The notes under the pieces were generated by a model that was not told where the DNA came from, ran no database searches, and saw only the letters and a program-made list of their open reading frames with translations. The translations under genes and the position numbers were made by a program. From Desulfuromonadaceae bacterium (GTDB lineage Bacteria; Desulfobacterota; Desulfuromonadia; Desulfuromonadales; JAHYIW01), in contig JAHYIW010000010.1 in the NCBI GenBank assembly GCA_019429445.1, positions 1 to 64,000 of the forward strand: 64,000 bases of DNA, written 5' to 3'. Below, in pieces: positions 26,416-38,774 of the stretch. Each line of letters starts with the position of its first letter. Position 1 is the stretch's first letter.

Positions 26416-26494
26416 GTAGGGGCAGACCACTGTGTCTGCCGGGTTTTGGGTTATCCAAGGACAGTTCAGGGCGAACACAGGGGGTCGCCCCTAC
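26416..26494. repeat. Composite palindromic repeat between arsC and acr3
   Basis: Outer arms GTAGGGGC (26416-26423) and GCCCCTAC (26487-26494) flank two inner perfect hairpins: GGCAGAC/GTCTGCC (26421-26440) and GGGCGA/TCGCCC (26469-26490). The right arm supplies the stop codon of arsC, and the left arm ends just before the acr3 ribosome site. It looks like a small dispersed intergenic repeat (MITE-like) that landed inside an operon, and its mRNA hairpins may set relative expression or stability. Confidence 0.7.
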
Positions 26495-26940
26495 GATGCC
26501 AAATCCTTATCGAAAAAATCCTTCATCGTCCGGCGAATTTCATCGCGTACCCGGCGGTATTCCGGCAACACTTCTGCCTCACTGCCGGGCAGCCGCGACG
26601 GGTCGTCAAAGCCGATGTGCAGCCGCTGAACGCCGCCGAAAAAGAGCGGACATTTTTCGTTGGCGTCGCCGCACAGGGTGATCACGTAGTCAAAATCCTC
26701 ACTGGTGAATTCGTCGAGGATCTTGGAACGGTGCGCGGAAAGGTCGATGCCGATCTCGGCCATGACGTTGGCCGCCAGTGGGTTGACCCGGGTCGCTTCG
26801 GTGCCGGCGGAGAACGCCTCGATCCGGTCACTGAGAAAGTGGTTTGCCAAACCTTCGGCCATCTGCGAACGGCAGGAGTTGTGGGTACAAAGAAACAGAA
26901 CGCGTTTTTTAGTCAACTCGGTAATCCTTTCTATCCGCAT
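26491..26940 (-). CDS. arsC: Arsenate reductase (thioredoxin-coupled, LMW-PTPase fold)
   Basis: A 149-residue arsenate reductase of the low-molecular-weight phosphatase fold. The P-loop CTHNSCRS holds the nucleophilic Cys. Two further redox cysteines sit in TLCGDANEKCP, as in the thioredoxin-dependent enzymes. It reduces As(V) to As(III) for export by the permease encoded next. The ATG at 26940 gives a short N-terminal extension before LTKKRVLFLC; an internal TTG is an alternative start. Confidence 0.93.
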   Translation of the reverse strand: MRIERITELTKKRVLFLCTHNSCRSQMAEGLANHFLSDRIEAFSAGTEATRVNPLAANVMAEIGIDLSAHRSKILDEFTSEDFDYVITLCGDANEKCPLFFGGVQRLHIGFDDPSRLPGSEAEVLPEYRRVRDEIRRTMKDFFDKDLAS

Positions 26941-26967
26941 AAGCAGATATTATGGCGGCAAAAAAAA

Positions 26968-27312
26968 TCAGCAGAGTGGTTTTTTCTGCCCGTCTTGAAA
27001 AGAGCCAAGCCTGTCGATAGCTGCGGCGTGTTCCGCCAGGTTGCAGAGTAATGTTTCAAGCAGTGGTTTAATCCTCTTCACCGCCAGGTTTCCGTCATCA
27101 TTGAGGCGATAGTACATCCAGACCCCGTGGCGGCGATCCGTGACCCAGCCACAGTTGCGCAGGGTGGCCAGATGGCGCGAGACGGTTGATTGCGGAAGTT
27201 CGAGTGCGGCAATCAACTCACACACGCACAGTTCACCCTCCAGTAACAGGGCCAGAATGCGCAGGCGGGTTTCGTCGGCGAGGGCTTTAAAGAGTCTGGC
27301 TTCATTTTTCAT
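26968..27312 (-). CDS. arsR: ArsR-family arsenic-responsive repressor
   Basis: A 114-residue winged-helix repressor. The metalloid site is the CVC pair in GELCVCELIAAL, and the recognition helix is LPQSTVSRHLATLRNCGW. It releases the operator on binding As(III). It is the first gene of the ars operon and lies immediately downstream of the promoter-operator. The C-terminal tail (AAAIDRLGSFQDG) has no extra cysteine pair apart from a terminal Cys. Confidence 0.94.
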   Translation of the reverse strand: MKNEARLFKALADETRLRILALLLEGELCVCELIAALELPQSTVSRHLATLRNCGWVTDRRHGVWMYYRLNDDGNLAVKRIKPLLETLLCNLAEHAAAIDRLGSFQDGQKKPLC

Positions 27313-27318
27313 GAAGAA

Positions 27319-27347
27319 AACATATTCGTGTATGCGGATATTGTCAA
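27319..27347 (-). promoter_or_regulatory. ars promoter with ArsR operator in the spacer
   Basis: On the minus strand TTGACA (27347-27342), exactly 17 bp, then TATGTT (27324-27319) make a near-consensus sigma-70 promoter. An inverted repeat ATATTCG-N6-CGGATAT (27322-27341, one mismatch) fills the spacer and the edge of the -10. A bound ArsR dimer there would block RNA polymerase. Confidence 0.7.
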
Positions 27348-27499
27348 GATGAATTTGAAAAGATTTTCATTCGGTGTTGAATCCGGGCGGAGAATGCTTC
27401 ATAATCCCGGCTATGCCGTCAAGGTTTTCTAAATCCCCGTGGATTTTCCCCCGACGTTAGGAGCCGTTCTGCCGCTGACCGGTGAGAGAGAGAAATTTA

Positions 27500-28594
27500 A
27501 TGGCCAAAAAAATATTTATTTCCGCGACCGGACAGGATTGTGGCAAGACCACGACCAGTTTGTCGCTGTTGCATCTGGCGCGGGAAAAATATGCGCGGAT
27601 CGGTTTTATCAAGCCGATTGGACCGAAGCCGGTTGACTGGCGCGGGCATCGGATCGATATGGATCCGGCAACGATTGCCGCGGTTTACGGGTGGGAGGAG
27701 AAGGTTGAGCTGATGTGCCCGGTGGTGATCGAGCCGGGGATGACGCAGCAATTTCTGCGTGGAGAACTGCCGGTTCAGAGGTTGGAGGATAAAATTCTCG
27801 CGGCGGTTAAGCGGCTGGAAAATGAATGTGATTTTCTGATCATTGAAGGTGCGGGGCACAGCGGCGTCGGTGCGGTGATCGGGTTGAGTAACGCCCGGGT
27901 GGCGGCATTGGTTGGTGCTCCGGTGATGATGGTCACCGGCGGCGGCGTCGGGAGTGTGGTCGATGCGGTGGCGATGAATCTGGCTCTTTACCGCCAGGAA
28001 AACGCCGAGGTACGGGCGCTGGTGGTCAACAAACTGACTCCTGCGAAACGTGACCGCACCCTTGAATATCTGCGGCTGGCGTTTCGCGAGCAGAACTTTG
28101 CAGTGCTGGGAGGATTCAATTATCAACCGATTCTCGCTGATCCGACGATCACGCGGTTGGCGCGGGTCCTCAATCTTCAGGTACAGGGCAATCAGCAGGA
28201 GTTGATGCGGATTATTCACCACGTGCAGATCGCTGCCGCCTCGACCCAACGGGTTTTTGATACGATGCAGGACTCGACGATGTTGATCGTTACCAGCTCG
28301 CGGGATGAACTGCTGGTGACCCTCTCCAACCTTTACGAGATGGAAGAATATCATGACAAGATTGCCGGGCTGGTCATCGCCGGAGTTGCGCCGGTTGCCA
28401 AGACGACACAACTGATTCTGGACAAGAGCAACATCCCTTATTTGCGCACGCCGCGCACCACGGCGGATATTTTTCTGGAATTTACCGCAGACGTATCGAA
28501 ACTGACCGCTGAAGATACGGAAAAAATATCGCTGATTCATCAACTGGCTGAGTTGAGATACGATTTCGCCGAGATCGACCGATTGTTTGCCTGA
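27500..28594 (+). CDS. BioD-like P-loop ATPase with DRTGG domain
   Basis: A 364-residue protein. The first half is a dethiobiotin-synthetase-like P-loop domain (GQDCGKTTTSLSL, then IEGAGHSGVGAVIGLSNA). The second half is a DRTGG-type domain with DSTMLIVTSSRDEL and ends in a Leu-rich helix. The same pair of domains forms the N-terminus of long phosphotransacetylases, but no transacetylase domain follows. Its function as a stand-alone protein is not established; a regulatory nucleotide-binding role is possible. ATG 27500 is preferred to a GTG six codons upstream. It stands alone and faces a hypothetical gene. Confidence 0.75.
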   Translation: MAKKIFISATGQDCGKTTTSLSLLHLAREKYARIGFIKPIGPKPVDWRGHRIDMDPATIAAVYGWEEKVELMCPVVIEPGMTQQFLRGELPVQRLEDKILAAVKRLENECDFLIIEGAGHSGVGAVIGLSNARVAALVGAPVMMVTGGGVGSVVDAVAMNLALYRQENAEVRALVVNKLTPAKRDRTLEYLRLAFREQNFAVLGGFNYQPILADPTITRLARVLNLQVQGNQQELMRIIHHVQIAAASTQRVFDTMQDSTMLIVTSSRDELLVTLSNLYEMEEYHDKIAGLVIAGVAPVAKTTQLILDKSNIPYLRTPRTTADIFLEFTADVSKLTAEDTEKISLIHQLAELRYDFAEIDRLFA

Positions 28595-28643
28595 TTCTGT
28601 TTCCCCCCCCCAATTCTTCCTCGTCACGAATCTTTCCTTTCAT

Positions 28644-29441
28644 TCAGCGTCCTTGACGACGCTTAAGCTCCGTTGCGACCAACTTTTTTTGCGCCGGACT
28701 CAGCTGCCGGGAGATGAGCAGGGTGTTGATCTCGGGAGTGCGCAGTTGCGGCAGAAACAGGGTGAACCAGATTGCCGGGGTGCGGCGGTTTTTAAGGATC
28801 GCCGTGCGCAGGTTTGGGCGGCTTTTCCATTTGGGGTGACGCGCGATGGCGGAGATCGCTGCGGCGCTTGCTTGCGGACCGTTGATGAACTGGACAATGG
28901 AAACTTCCTTAAGGCGAGGGTTTGACAGGCAAGGGTCCAGCAACTGTGGATCTCCCTCTTTCAACAGGGCGTCGAGCAACGCTGTTGTGCCGCGCCGGGC
29001 CAGGGTCAGCTTGTTGCCGAGAGGGATTTCGGGCAGACGTTTGATGATGGCGCGTTCCGCGGCGTACTTCTGGTCGGGAGTGACGCCGGGCAGATAACAG
29101 AGATTGAGCAGTTCAAAGAGATAAAGGTGCGGAATAAGCGACAGCACGATCTGGCCGGGGGTGGCGGGGTTCTTGACCAGCGCCAGTTTTAACTCACGAT
29201 TCTTGCCGGTCAATTCCAGGCGGTAGATCGCTTTAAGTAAATCCTCGGGCAAGTCACGGCGCTTGAGTAGCGCCAGCAAGTGGTCAACCGCGAGATTGCG
29301 ATTTTTCAGCAGGGCGCGTAACACCTCCGGCGCGGGGTCGAGAATGATCTGGAAGAGATGCTCGTGGTCGGCGCTCAAAGCCGACTGCAAACGCCTGACA
29401 AGTTCCGGGGCGAAGCCCGCTTTGAAGTCCGCAATGCTCAT
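28644..29441 (-). CDS. Helical-repeat hypothetical protein
   Basis: A 265-residue soluble protein of unknown function. It is almost wholly alpha-helical, with repeating Leu-rich units of about 20-25 residues that contain N-(R/P) turns: LLKNRNLAVDHLLALLKRRD, ALVKNPATPGQIVLSLIPHL, LTLARRGTTALLDALLKEGD, AILKNRRTPAIWFTLFLPQL. This resembles LRV/HEAT-type solenoids. No catalytic motif is seen. It ends in a basic tail. It lies 33 bp downstream of tgt on the opposite end of the same strand order, so it is upstream of nothing obvious. ATG 29441 is chosen over a TTG at 29450. Confidence 0.6.
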   Translation of the reverse strand: MSIADFKAGFAPELVRRLQSALSADHEHLFQIILDPAPEVLRALLKNRNLAVDHLLALLKRRDLPEDLLKAIYRLELTGKNRELKLALVKNPATPGQIVLSLIPHLYLFELLNLCYLPGVTPDQKYAAERAIIKRLPEIPLGNKLTLARRGTTALLDALLKEGDPQLLDPCLSNPRLKEVSIVQFINGPQASAAAISAIARHPKWKSRPNLRTAILKNRRTPAIWFTLFLPQLRTPEINTLLISRQLSPAQKKLVATELKRRQGR

Positions 29442-29474
29442 GACGAACAATTATCGAAGATCAACGGGCTAAGG

Positions 29475-32740
<3,266 letters not shown>

Positions 32741-32837
32741 AATTTCTCCTCCATTGATTTTTTGTTTTGTGTCATAATTAAAGACTACGGATTTTTTGCA
32801 TATGAGTTTATTTATTGCTTTGCTGAAGGACGACAAA

Positions 32838-35800
32838 ATGCCGATATCGAAATACTTCTCATGGCTGCTGGCGGGCGTGTTTTTATGTGGTTTGAACGGG
32901 GTTGCCGGTGCTGCCTTTCAGCAGGTAAATTTTATCGGTCAAGTTCCCTGTCAGCCCCCGGAAAAAATAGCTGTCGATCAGGAAGGTCGTATCTATGTCA
33001 CGACAGAAAATGGCGCGGCATTTGTTCTTGATCAGGAAGGGAAGGTCCTCTTTACCCTGGGAAAGCCCGGCAGCCGTCGACCGGAAGTTGAAAAGGCATC
33101 CGGGATCGCGCTTTACGGCGATACAGTTTATGTCGCTGATCGTGGTCTGGATCGCATTGCGATGTTTACGCGTGACGGTGAATTCCTGGGGAGCTTCGGC
33201 GCGGACGGCAGCGACCCGAAGGAATTTGACGATCCCCGCGGGATTGCGATCTTTGATGGCAATATCTTCGTTGCGGACACCGATAATGCGCGGATACAGA
33301 TCTTCGGCCCGAACGGTGTTTTTCTTGGTTTTATCGGCAACGACGGCAAGGGTGATGCCCGTCTGCGCAAGCCGGTCGATTTGACGCTTGATTATCAGGG
33401 CAACCTGTATGTCGTCGATGCCGGGGACGATATGGTCAAGATTTACGATCCAGCGGGAAGATACCTTGGTAAAGTTGGAGGTCTGAGTGAACCCTGTGCC
33501 ATAGCGATGAATGACGGCGGTTTTTATATTGCTGATCGCGATGCTTATAACGTCACCAAATTCGACCTGTCCGGCAAGCAGCTTCTGCGTTTCGGGACGA
33601 AAGGGAATGGGCGTGCGCAATTTCAGAAAATCAGTGGTTTGTCGGTTGATGCCGCCGGGCAGCTTTACGTGGCCGACCTCAAGAATAAAAATATCCAGAT
33701 TTTTGCCATGGAGAACGGGACAAAGATTGCCCATACAGATCGGAATCCTCCCCTCACCTCAGTGAAATGGCTGGGCGACGCTGCTCTTGAAGCGCATCAT
33801 CTCTATTGGGATGCCAGCGATAAACGCCTGCTGGCGGTCGATAGTAAAAAGAACCTGCTCAATATTTATCGTGATCTGAAGCTGGATAAAAGCATTCGTG
33901 TGAAGGGCTGGGAACCTGTAGCGGCGGCGGTTGACCCCCAGGGAAACATCTGGGCGCTTGATCGCGATAAAGGGCGTTTGTTGAAACTTGCCGATGATGG
34001 CGCGGTGCTGCTTTCGGTCGGAGAATCAGGGCGCCGCAACGGCAGTTTTTCAAAGCCAAGCGATCTGGCTATTTCTCGCGAGGGGATTATTTATGTAGCT
34101 GACACCGGAAATGAACGTATTCAGGTGTTCAATACCGATGGCGTGTTTTTGGCTGTATTAGGGAAAAATACCGGGCGTTTGGTCGTTGAGGAGCCGATTG
34201 CGATCAAAATCGGTCCGAACAAAAACCTCTATGTGCTGGACAATGAGCGCAGGGCAGTGGTGGTCTTTTTCCCTGACGGCAAACCGGCCTATGAATTTGG
34301 TGGCGGAAAAGACAAGGACGCTCTGCAAGGGCCGGTCAATCTGGCGGTAACGAACGACGAAGTTTTTGTACTGGATACCAAAACCAGTGATGTCAAGGTT
34401 TATGCTCTTGACGGAACCTTGTCGCGCCGGTTTGGTGCTCCCGGAACGGGAAAGGGGGATTTTAGCCGACCGACGGCAATGGTCCCCCTTGATGCCATCA
34501 CTTTTGTCGTTGCCGACGCCGCTGGCAAGCGACTTCAGACTTTTCAAACCATCTATACACCCACTGCGGTGACCGAGTTGCAAGCGAGTGAGGGGATGCG
34601 TCAGGTGCGTCTTGACTGGTCGGTCAGCCCTTATTCCTACGTCACAGCATATCGAGTATATCGTGCCAATGCCGTCGATGGGCCTTTTGATAAACTGACT
34701 GAAACCAGCTCCAGTTCCTATCTTGATACGGCTGTTGAGCCGCAAACCGCGTATTACTATCGGGTCAGTGCCCTGGCCAAGGGAGGGAATGAAGGGGCGC
34801 GTACCGCCGCTGTCAATGCGACCCCCGCGCGCGCTGAGGTTGCTCCCCTGAATAATGTGCGGGCGGTTACGCAGGAATGGTCGGTTGAGCTGCAATGGGA
34901 TGAGTGCAAAGCCCCATTTTTCGACCACTATAATATCTACCGTAATGTGAGTGGTGAATTTACCAAGGCTGGAGAGAGTAAGGAACCGATCTACGTGGCG
35001 ACCGGGCTTGACCCGTCGACCGAGTATGCCTTCCGCGTTTCCGCTGTCAGTATCGATCAAATGGAAACTGTGCCGGTAGAGATCAAGGCAATAACCCAAA
35101 TCGCAACCCGGCCTCCGATTGAGTATGCAGCGATTAATATCAGCAATGTTTTTTCAAATACCTACAAGCTCTACGAAAACGAAGGCATTGGCGTGCTGAC
35201 GGTTGCCAATAATACGCGCGCCCGGATCGCCAGTCTCAAGGTGAAGTTTAAAATCAAGGATTTTATGGATTTCCCGACAGAAGTCGAGATTAAGGACCTG
35301 GGCCCACGTTCGAGTGCCGAGGTGGTATTGAAGGCGGTATTCAACAACAAAATTCTGGATGTCACCGAAGATACCCCGGTGCAGACAGAGATTGAAATTT
35401 CTTACTACGAAAATGATAGTCTGAAGACCTTTACCCGTAATCATACGATCAATATTTACGAAAAACATCGGATGATGTGGGATGTGCGGGAACGCTTTGC
35501 GACATTTATCGCACCGAAGGATAGCGTTATCCTCGAATTCGTGCGTACAATCACGACCCAGTATCCTGAGGTTGATGATCCCCTGTTATATGCCGGAGTC
35601 CTTTTTGACGCCCTCGGTGTGGTTGGGTTGACGTACATGCAGGATCCCTCCAATCCCTACCAGAAAACATCGGAACATACTGATTTCATAGATTACATTC
35701 AGTATCCACGGGAAACGTTGCAGCGCCGTTCGGGGGACTGTGATGACCTGGTTGCGCTCTACAGCTCAATGATGGAGAGTATCGGGGTGCGGACCAAGGC

Positions 35801-36548
35801 GGTGGAGGTTCCGGGGCATATGTTCATGATGTTTGCAACGCCCCTTGATTTTGCCAGCCGACCGGAGTCAATGACCGATCTTTTTGTCGTTGATGAGGAG
35901 ATGCTCTGGATTCCGGTAGAGGTGACGATGGTCGGTTCATCGTTTCTCAAAGCATGGGAAAAGGGGGGTAAAAATTACCGTGACTGGGCCGGTCGCGGGT
36001 TGACGACGATGGATATTCGCGCAGCATGGGGAAAGTTTAAACCCGCCAGTTTGCCAAGTATCGACTGGCGCCCGCAACCGGTCAAACGAAGCGAAATTGA
36101 AAAAAAATTCGATGAGCTGAAGAGTCTCAAGAAGATCCGCATGGGATATCTCACCAAGGCGTTGGTCGATACCGTGCGTGCGGAACCTGACAACTATGCG
36201 CCGATGTTGCAACTCGGTATCGTCTACGCTGAAGAGGGGGAACTGGACGAGGCTTCACGAATGTTGTTGAAAGCCGAAGAACTCGCCCCTGGGGATGCGT
36301 CAATTAAAAACAATCTGGGGAATGTAAATTATTTGCAGGAAGATGTTGATCAGGCGTTATACTATTATCGATTGGCCGCTGAACTCGACGCGGAGGACCC
36401 CTACATCCAGGTCAATCTGGCTCGGGCTTATCTGGGGAAGGATATGAAAGCAGAGGCCGTGAACGCATTTAAACGAGCCATGGAAATGGATATAACGATT
36501 GCCACAAAATATCGGAAACTGGCGCTCGAACTGACCGGGCCGATTTGA
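32838..36548 (+). CDS. Secreted NHL / FN3 / transglutaminase-like / TPR protein
   Basis: A 1236-residue exported protein. A signal peptide (about 1-25, LLAGVFLCGLNGVAGA) leads into two NHL-type beta-propellers (about 30-560; repeated VADTDNARIQIF and VADTGNERIQVF blades). Two fibronectin III domains (about 570-760) and a beta-rich domain (to about 890) follow. Then comes a transglutaminase-like core with RSGDCDDLVALYSSMMESIG (Cys968), the His of VPGHMFMM, and a downstream acidic segment. The C-terminus is TPR (about 1110-1230). ATG 32838 has AAGGA 7 nt upstream. The role is unknown; the layout suggests an envelope scaffold or peptidase acting outside the cytoplasmic membrane. A small secreted protein gene follows by 53 bp. 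Confidence 0.75.
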   Translation: MPISKYFSWLLAGVFLCGLNGVAGAAFQQVNFIGQVPCQPPEKIAVDQEGRIYVTTENGAAFVLDQEGKVLFTLGKPGSRRPEVEKASGIALYGDTVYVADRGLDRIAMFTRDGEFLGSFGADGSDPKEFDDPRGIAIFDGNIFVADTDNARIQIFGPNGVFLGFIGNDGKGDARLRKPVDLTLDYQGNLYVVDAGDDMVKIYDPAGRYLGKVGGLSEPCAIAMNDGGFYIADRDAYNVTKFDLSGKQLLRFGTKGNGRAQFQKISGLSVDAAGQLYVADLKNKNIQIFAMENGTKIAHTDRNPPLTSVKWLGDAALEAHHLYWDASDKRLLAVDSKKNLLNIYRDLKLDKSIRVKGWEPVAAAVDPQGNIWALDRDKGRLLKLADDGAVLLSVGESGRRNGSFSKPSDLAISREGIIYVADTGNERIQVFNTDGVFLAVLGKNTGRLVVEEPIAIKIGPNKNLYVLDNERRAVVVFFPDGKPAYEFGGGKDKDALQGPVNLAVTNDEVFVLDTKTSDVKVYALDGTLSRRFGAPGTGKGDFSRPTAMVPLDAITFVVADAAGKRLQTFQTIYTPTAVTELQASEGMRQVRLDWSVSPYSYVTAYRVYRANAVDGPFDKLTETSSSSYLDTAVEPQTAYYYRVSALAKGGNEGARTAAVNATPARAEVAPLNNVRAVTQEWSVELQWDECKAPFFDHYNIYRNVSGEFTKAGESKEPIYVATGLDPSTEYAFRVSAVSIDQMETVPVEIKAITQIATRPPIEYAAINISNVFSNTYKLYENEGIGVLTVANNTRARIASLKVKFKIKDFMDFPTEVEIKDLGPRSSAEVVLKAVFNNKILDVTEDTPVQTEIEISYYENDSLKTFTRNHTINIYEKHRMMWDVRERFATFIAPKDSVILEFVRTITTQYPEVDDPLLYAGVLFDALGVVGLTYMQDPSNPYQKTSEHTDFIDYIQYPRETLQRRSGDCDDLVALYSSMMESIGVRTKAVEVPGHMFMMFATPLDFASRPESMTDLFVVDEEMLWIPVEVTMVGSSFLKAWEKGGKNYRDWAGRGLTTMDIRAAWGKFKPASLPSIDWRPQPVKRSEIEKKFDELKSLKKIRMGYLTKALVDTVRAEPDNYAPMLQLGIVYAEEGELDEASRMLLKAEELAPGDASIKNNLGNVNYLQEDVDQALYYYRLAAELDAEDPYIQVNLARAYLGKDMKAEAVNAFKRAMEMDITIATKYRKLALELTGPI

Positions 36549-36601
36549 ACAGGGTGATAACAGGGCTACATTACGGGACATGGACCGTGAGGAGGTTTAA
36601 T

Positions 36602-37000
36602 ATGATAAGACTTATTGTTATTGCATTAGCGTTGGTATTTTCTGTTGGTGTCGCCGGTGTTTCGGCGCAAGAGGCGCAGAAAAGTTTCTGGGACGGACTG
36701 CGCAGCAAAATCGAGAAGGTGACGCCAACGAAAAAGACTTCTGTTACAACAGCTGTCGGGGGCGTACGCGGCGCTAAAAATGACGACGGCGGAGAATTGT
36801 ACTGGAAAGGGAAAGAAGAAACGTTGAACGTCTCCGCAGAAGAATTGACGGCGTTTAATGCGGCGGTACAGGTCGCTGTTGACGGCGACAGCGCGCGTGC
36901 GACGGAACTTTTTGAAGCATTTGTTGCCAGTTATCCGACGAGTGCGCTTCGCCAGGATTCGCTGCTGGCACTGGAAAATTTGAAAGCCGGGGCACAATAG
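36602..37000 (+). CDS. Small secreted hypothetical protein
   Basis: A 132-residue protein with a clear signal peptide (MIRLIVIALALVFSVGVAGV, cleavage after AQ) and a strong GAGGAGG at 36589-36595. The mature part starts with an amphipathic segment (QKSFWDGLRSKIEKVTP). It ends with a TPR-like helical pair (FNAAVQVAVDGDSARATELF, EAFVASYPTSALRQDSLLAL), like the tail of the upstream giant protein. It is probably co-transcribed with and related in function to that protein. The function is not known. Confidence 0.7.
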   Translation: MIRLIVIALALVFSVGVAGVSAQEAQKSFWDGLRSKIEKVTPTKKTSVTTAVGGVRGAKNDDGGELYWKGKEETLNVSAEELTAFNAAVQVAVDGDSARATELFEAFVASYPTSALRQDSLLALENLKAGAQ

Positions 37001-37104
37001 TTTCACTTGTCCTATCGATGACATGTTCGGCAATGTCGGGGGTGCGGCATCGCAGAATGATGCGGCGTGCCTGTGTTCGGAATGGCTCTTGGGGAGAGTG
37101 AGTT

Positions 37105-38754
37105 GTGGACAGTGGCGGCAATCTCAAAAACCTGCTTGATCGAATAGAGAAACTGAACGAGATTGGTATCCGCTTGTCTACAGAAAAGGATACCGCCCGG
37201 TTGCTTGAAACCATTCTGCTTGGCGCCAAGGACTTGACCAATGCCGACGGGGGGACCCTTTATTCGGTCACCGCTGACAATTCCCTCAAGTTTGAAATCA
37301 TGCGGACCGAGTCACTTGGTTTTGCGATGGGGGGGACAAATGGCGTCGAGATTCCTTTCGCGCCGATCCCCATGTATGATGATCAGGGACAGCCTAATTT
37401 AAAAATGGTGGCGACCTACGCCGCGATCAAAGATGAAATTGTCAATATCCCGGACGCTTATAAAGCGTCCGGGTTTGATTTTTCCGGGACGCGGATTTTT
37501 GATCAAAAAACCGGATTTCGCTCCAAATCATTTTTGACCGTTCCCCTGAAAAATCAGGAAGATGTCATTATCGGGGTTTTGCAGCTGCTCAATGCGATCG
37601 ACGCTGAGTCCGGCGAGGTGGTGTCCTTTTCCGATGAGGATCAACGTTTGGTCGCCTCGCTGGCTTCGCAGGCGGCAGTTGCGTTGACCAAAGAGCGCCT
37701 GATTCAGGATTTAAAGAAGCTGTTTGAGGCGTTGATCCAGCTACTGGCGACTGCGATTGACGAGAAGTCGCCGACCACCGGGCAACATTGTCGGCGGGTG
37801 CCGATCCTGACGATGATGCTGGCGGATGCTGTTTCTGTTTCTACCGAGGGGCACCTTGCCCCGTTTGTCCTTGATGAAAAGAAGCGTTATGAACTGGAGG
37901 TTGCCGCGTGGTTGCACGATTGCGGCAAGATAACCACGCCGGAACATGTGGTCGGCAAGGCAACCAAGCTGGAAACGATTTACGACCGGATTGAAGCGGT
38001 TGATACGCGTTTTGAGGTTATTAAACGCGACGCCGAAATTGCCTGGTTGCGCGATCAGTTGCGGCAGCACGGAGTGGTTGAAAAGATTGACGAAGGAGCG
38101 CTGAAAGAGATTTTTGCCGGACTCGACAAAGAACGTGATTTTTTGCGGCGGTGCAATACCGGGGGAGAATTTATGCCGTCGGATCAGCAACAGCGGGTTG
38201 CAACGCTCGCCGAATCGATGCGCTGGCGGGGGCCGGACGGTACGACGCGACCGTTGCTGGACGCTGATGAAATAAACAATCTGATCATTTCTCGTGGCAC
38301 ATTGACTGACGCAGAACGTGACGTTATCAATAATCATGTCGTTGCCTCAATCAAAATTCTCGAATCGTTGCCGTTTCCGCAAGACATGCAACATGTTCCT
38401 GAATATGCAGGCGGGCATCACGAACGGCTGGACGGTAACGGTTATCCCGCGCATCTGGTTGAAGAACAAATTCCGCTGCAAGCGAGAATTATCGCTGTTG
38501 CCGATGTGTTTGAGGCGCTGACCGCGAAAGATCGGTCTTATAAAAAAGGCAAGACCTTATCTGAAACGCTCAGGATTATGGCCTTTATGACAAAAGATCG
38601 TCATTTTGACGCGGATATTTTTGCCGTCTTTGTCAAAGAGCGGATCTATCTTGATTATGCCCGCAAATACATGAACGATGAACAGATCGACGTCGTCGAT
38701 CATGACACGATTTTGCAACTTTTTACTCCAATGAGCCTGTCCGAGAATGTATGA
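37105..38754 (+). CDS. GAF / HD-GYP c-di-GMP phosphodiesterase
   Basis: A 549-residue cytoplasmic protein. A GAF sensor (about 10-190) is followed by an HD-GYP domain. The HD part has HCRRVPILTMMLAD and the catalytic WLHDCGK. An insert of roughly 130 residues then separates it from the HHERLDGNGYP motif and AVADVFEALTAKDRSYKKGK. HD-GYP proteins hydrolyse c-di-GMP at a two- or three-iron site. The GTG start has GGGGAGAG 6 nt upstream. The charged, helical insert is unusual in length. It is the last of four same-strand genes that begin with the CHASE2 cyclase. Confidence 0.9.
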   Translation: MDSGGNLKNLLDRIEKLNEIGIRLSTEKDTARLLETILLGAKDLTNADGGTLYSVTADNSLKFEIMRTESLGFAMGGTNGVEIPFAPIPMYDDQGQPNLKMVATYAAIKDEIVNIPDAYKASGFDFSGTRIFDQKTGFRSKSFLTVPLKNQEDVIIGVLQLLNAIDAESGEVVSFSDEDQRLVASLASQAAVALTKERLIQDLKKLFEALIQLLATAIDEKSPTTGQHCRRVPILTMMLADAVSVSTEGHLAPFVLDEKKRYELEVAAWLHDCGKITTPEHVVGKATKLETIYDRIEAVDTRFEVIKRDAEIAWLRDQLRQHGVVEKIDEGALKEIFAGLDKERDFLRRCNTGGEFMPSDQQQRVATLAESMRWRGPDGTTRPLLDADEINNLIISRGTLTDAERDVINNHVVASIKILESLPFPQDMQHVPEYAGGHHERLDGNGYPAHLVEEQIPLQARIIAVADVFEALTAKDRSYKKGKTLSETLRIMAFMTKDRHFDADIFAVFVKERIYLDYARKYMNDEQIDVVDHDTILQLFTPMSLSENV

Positions 38755-38774
38755 CCGGCTGCAAACCCAGCTGC

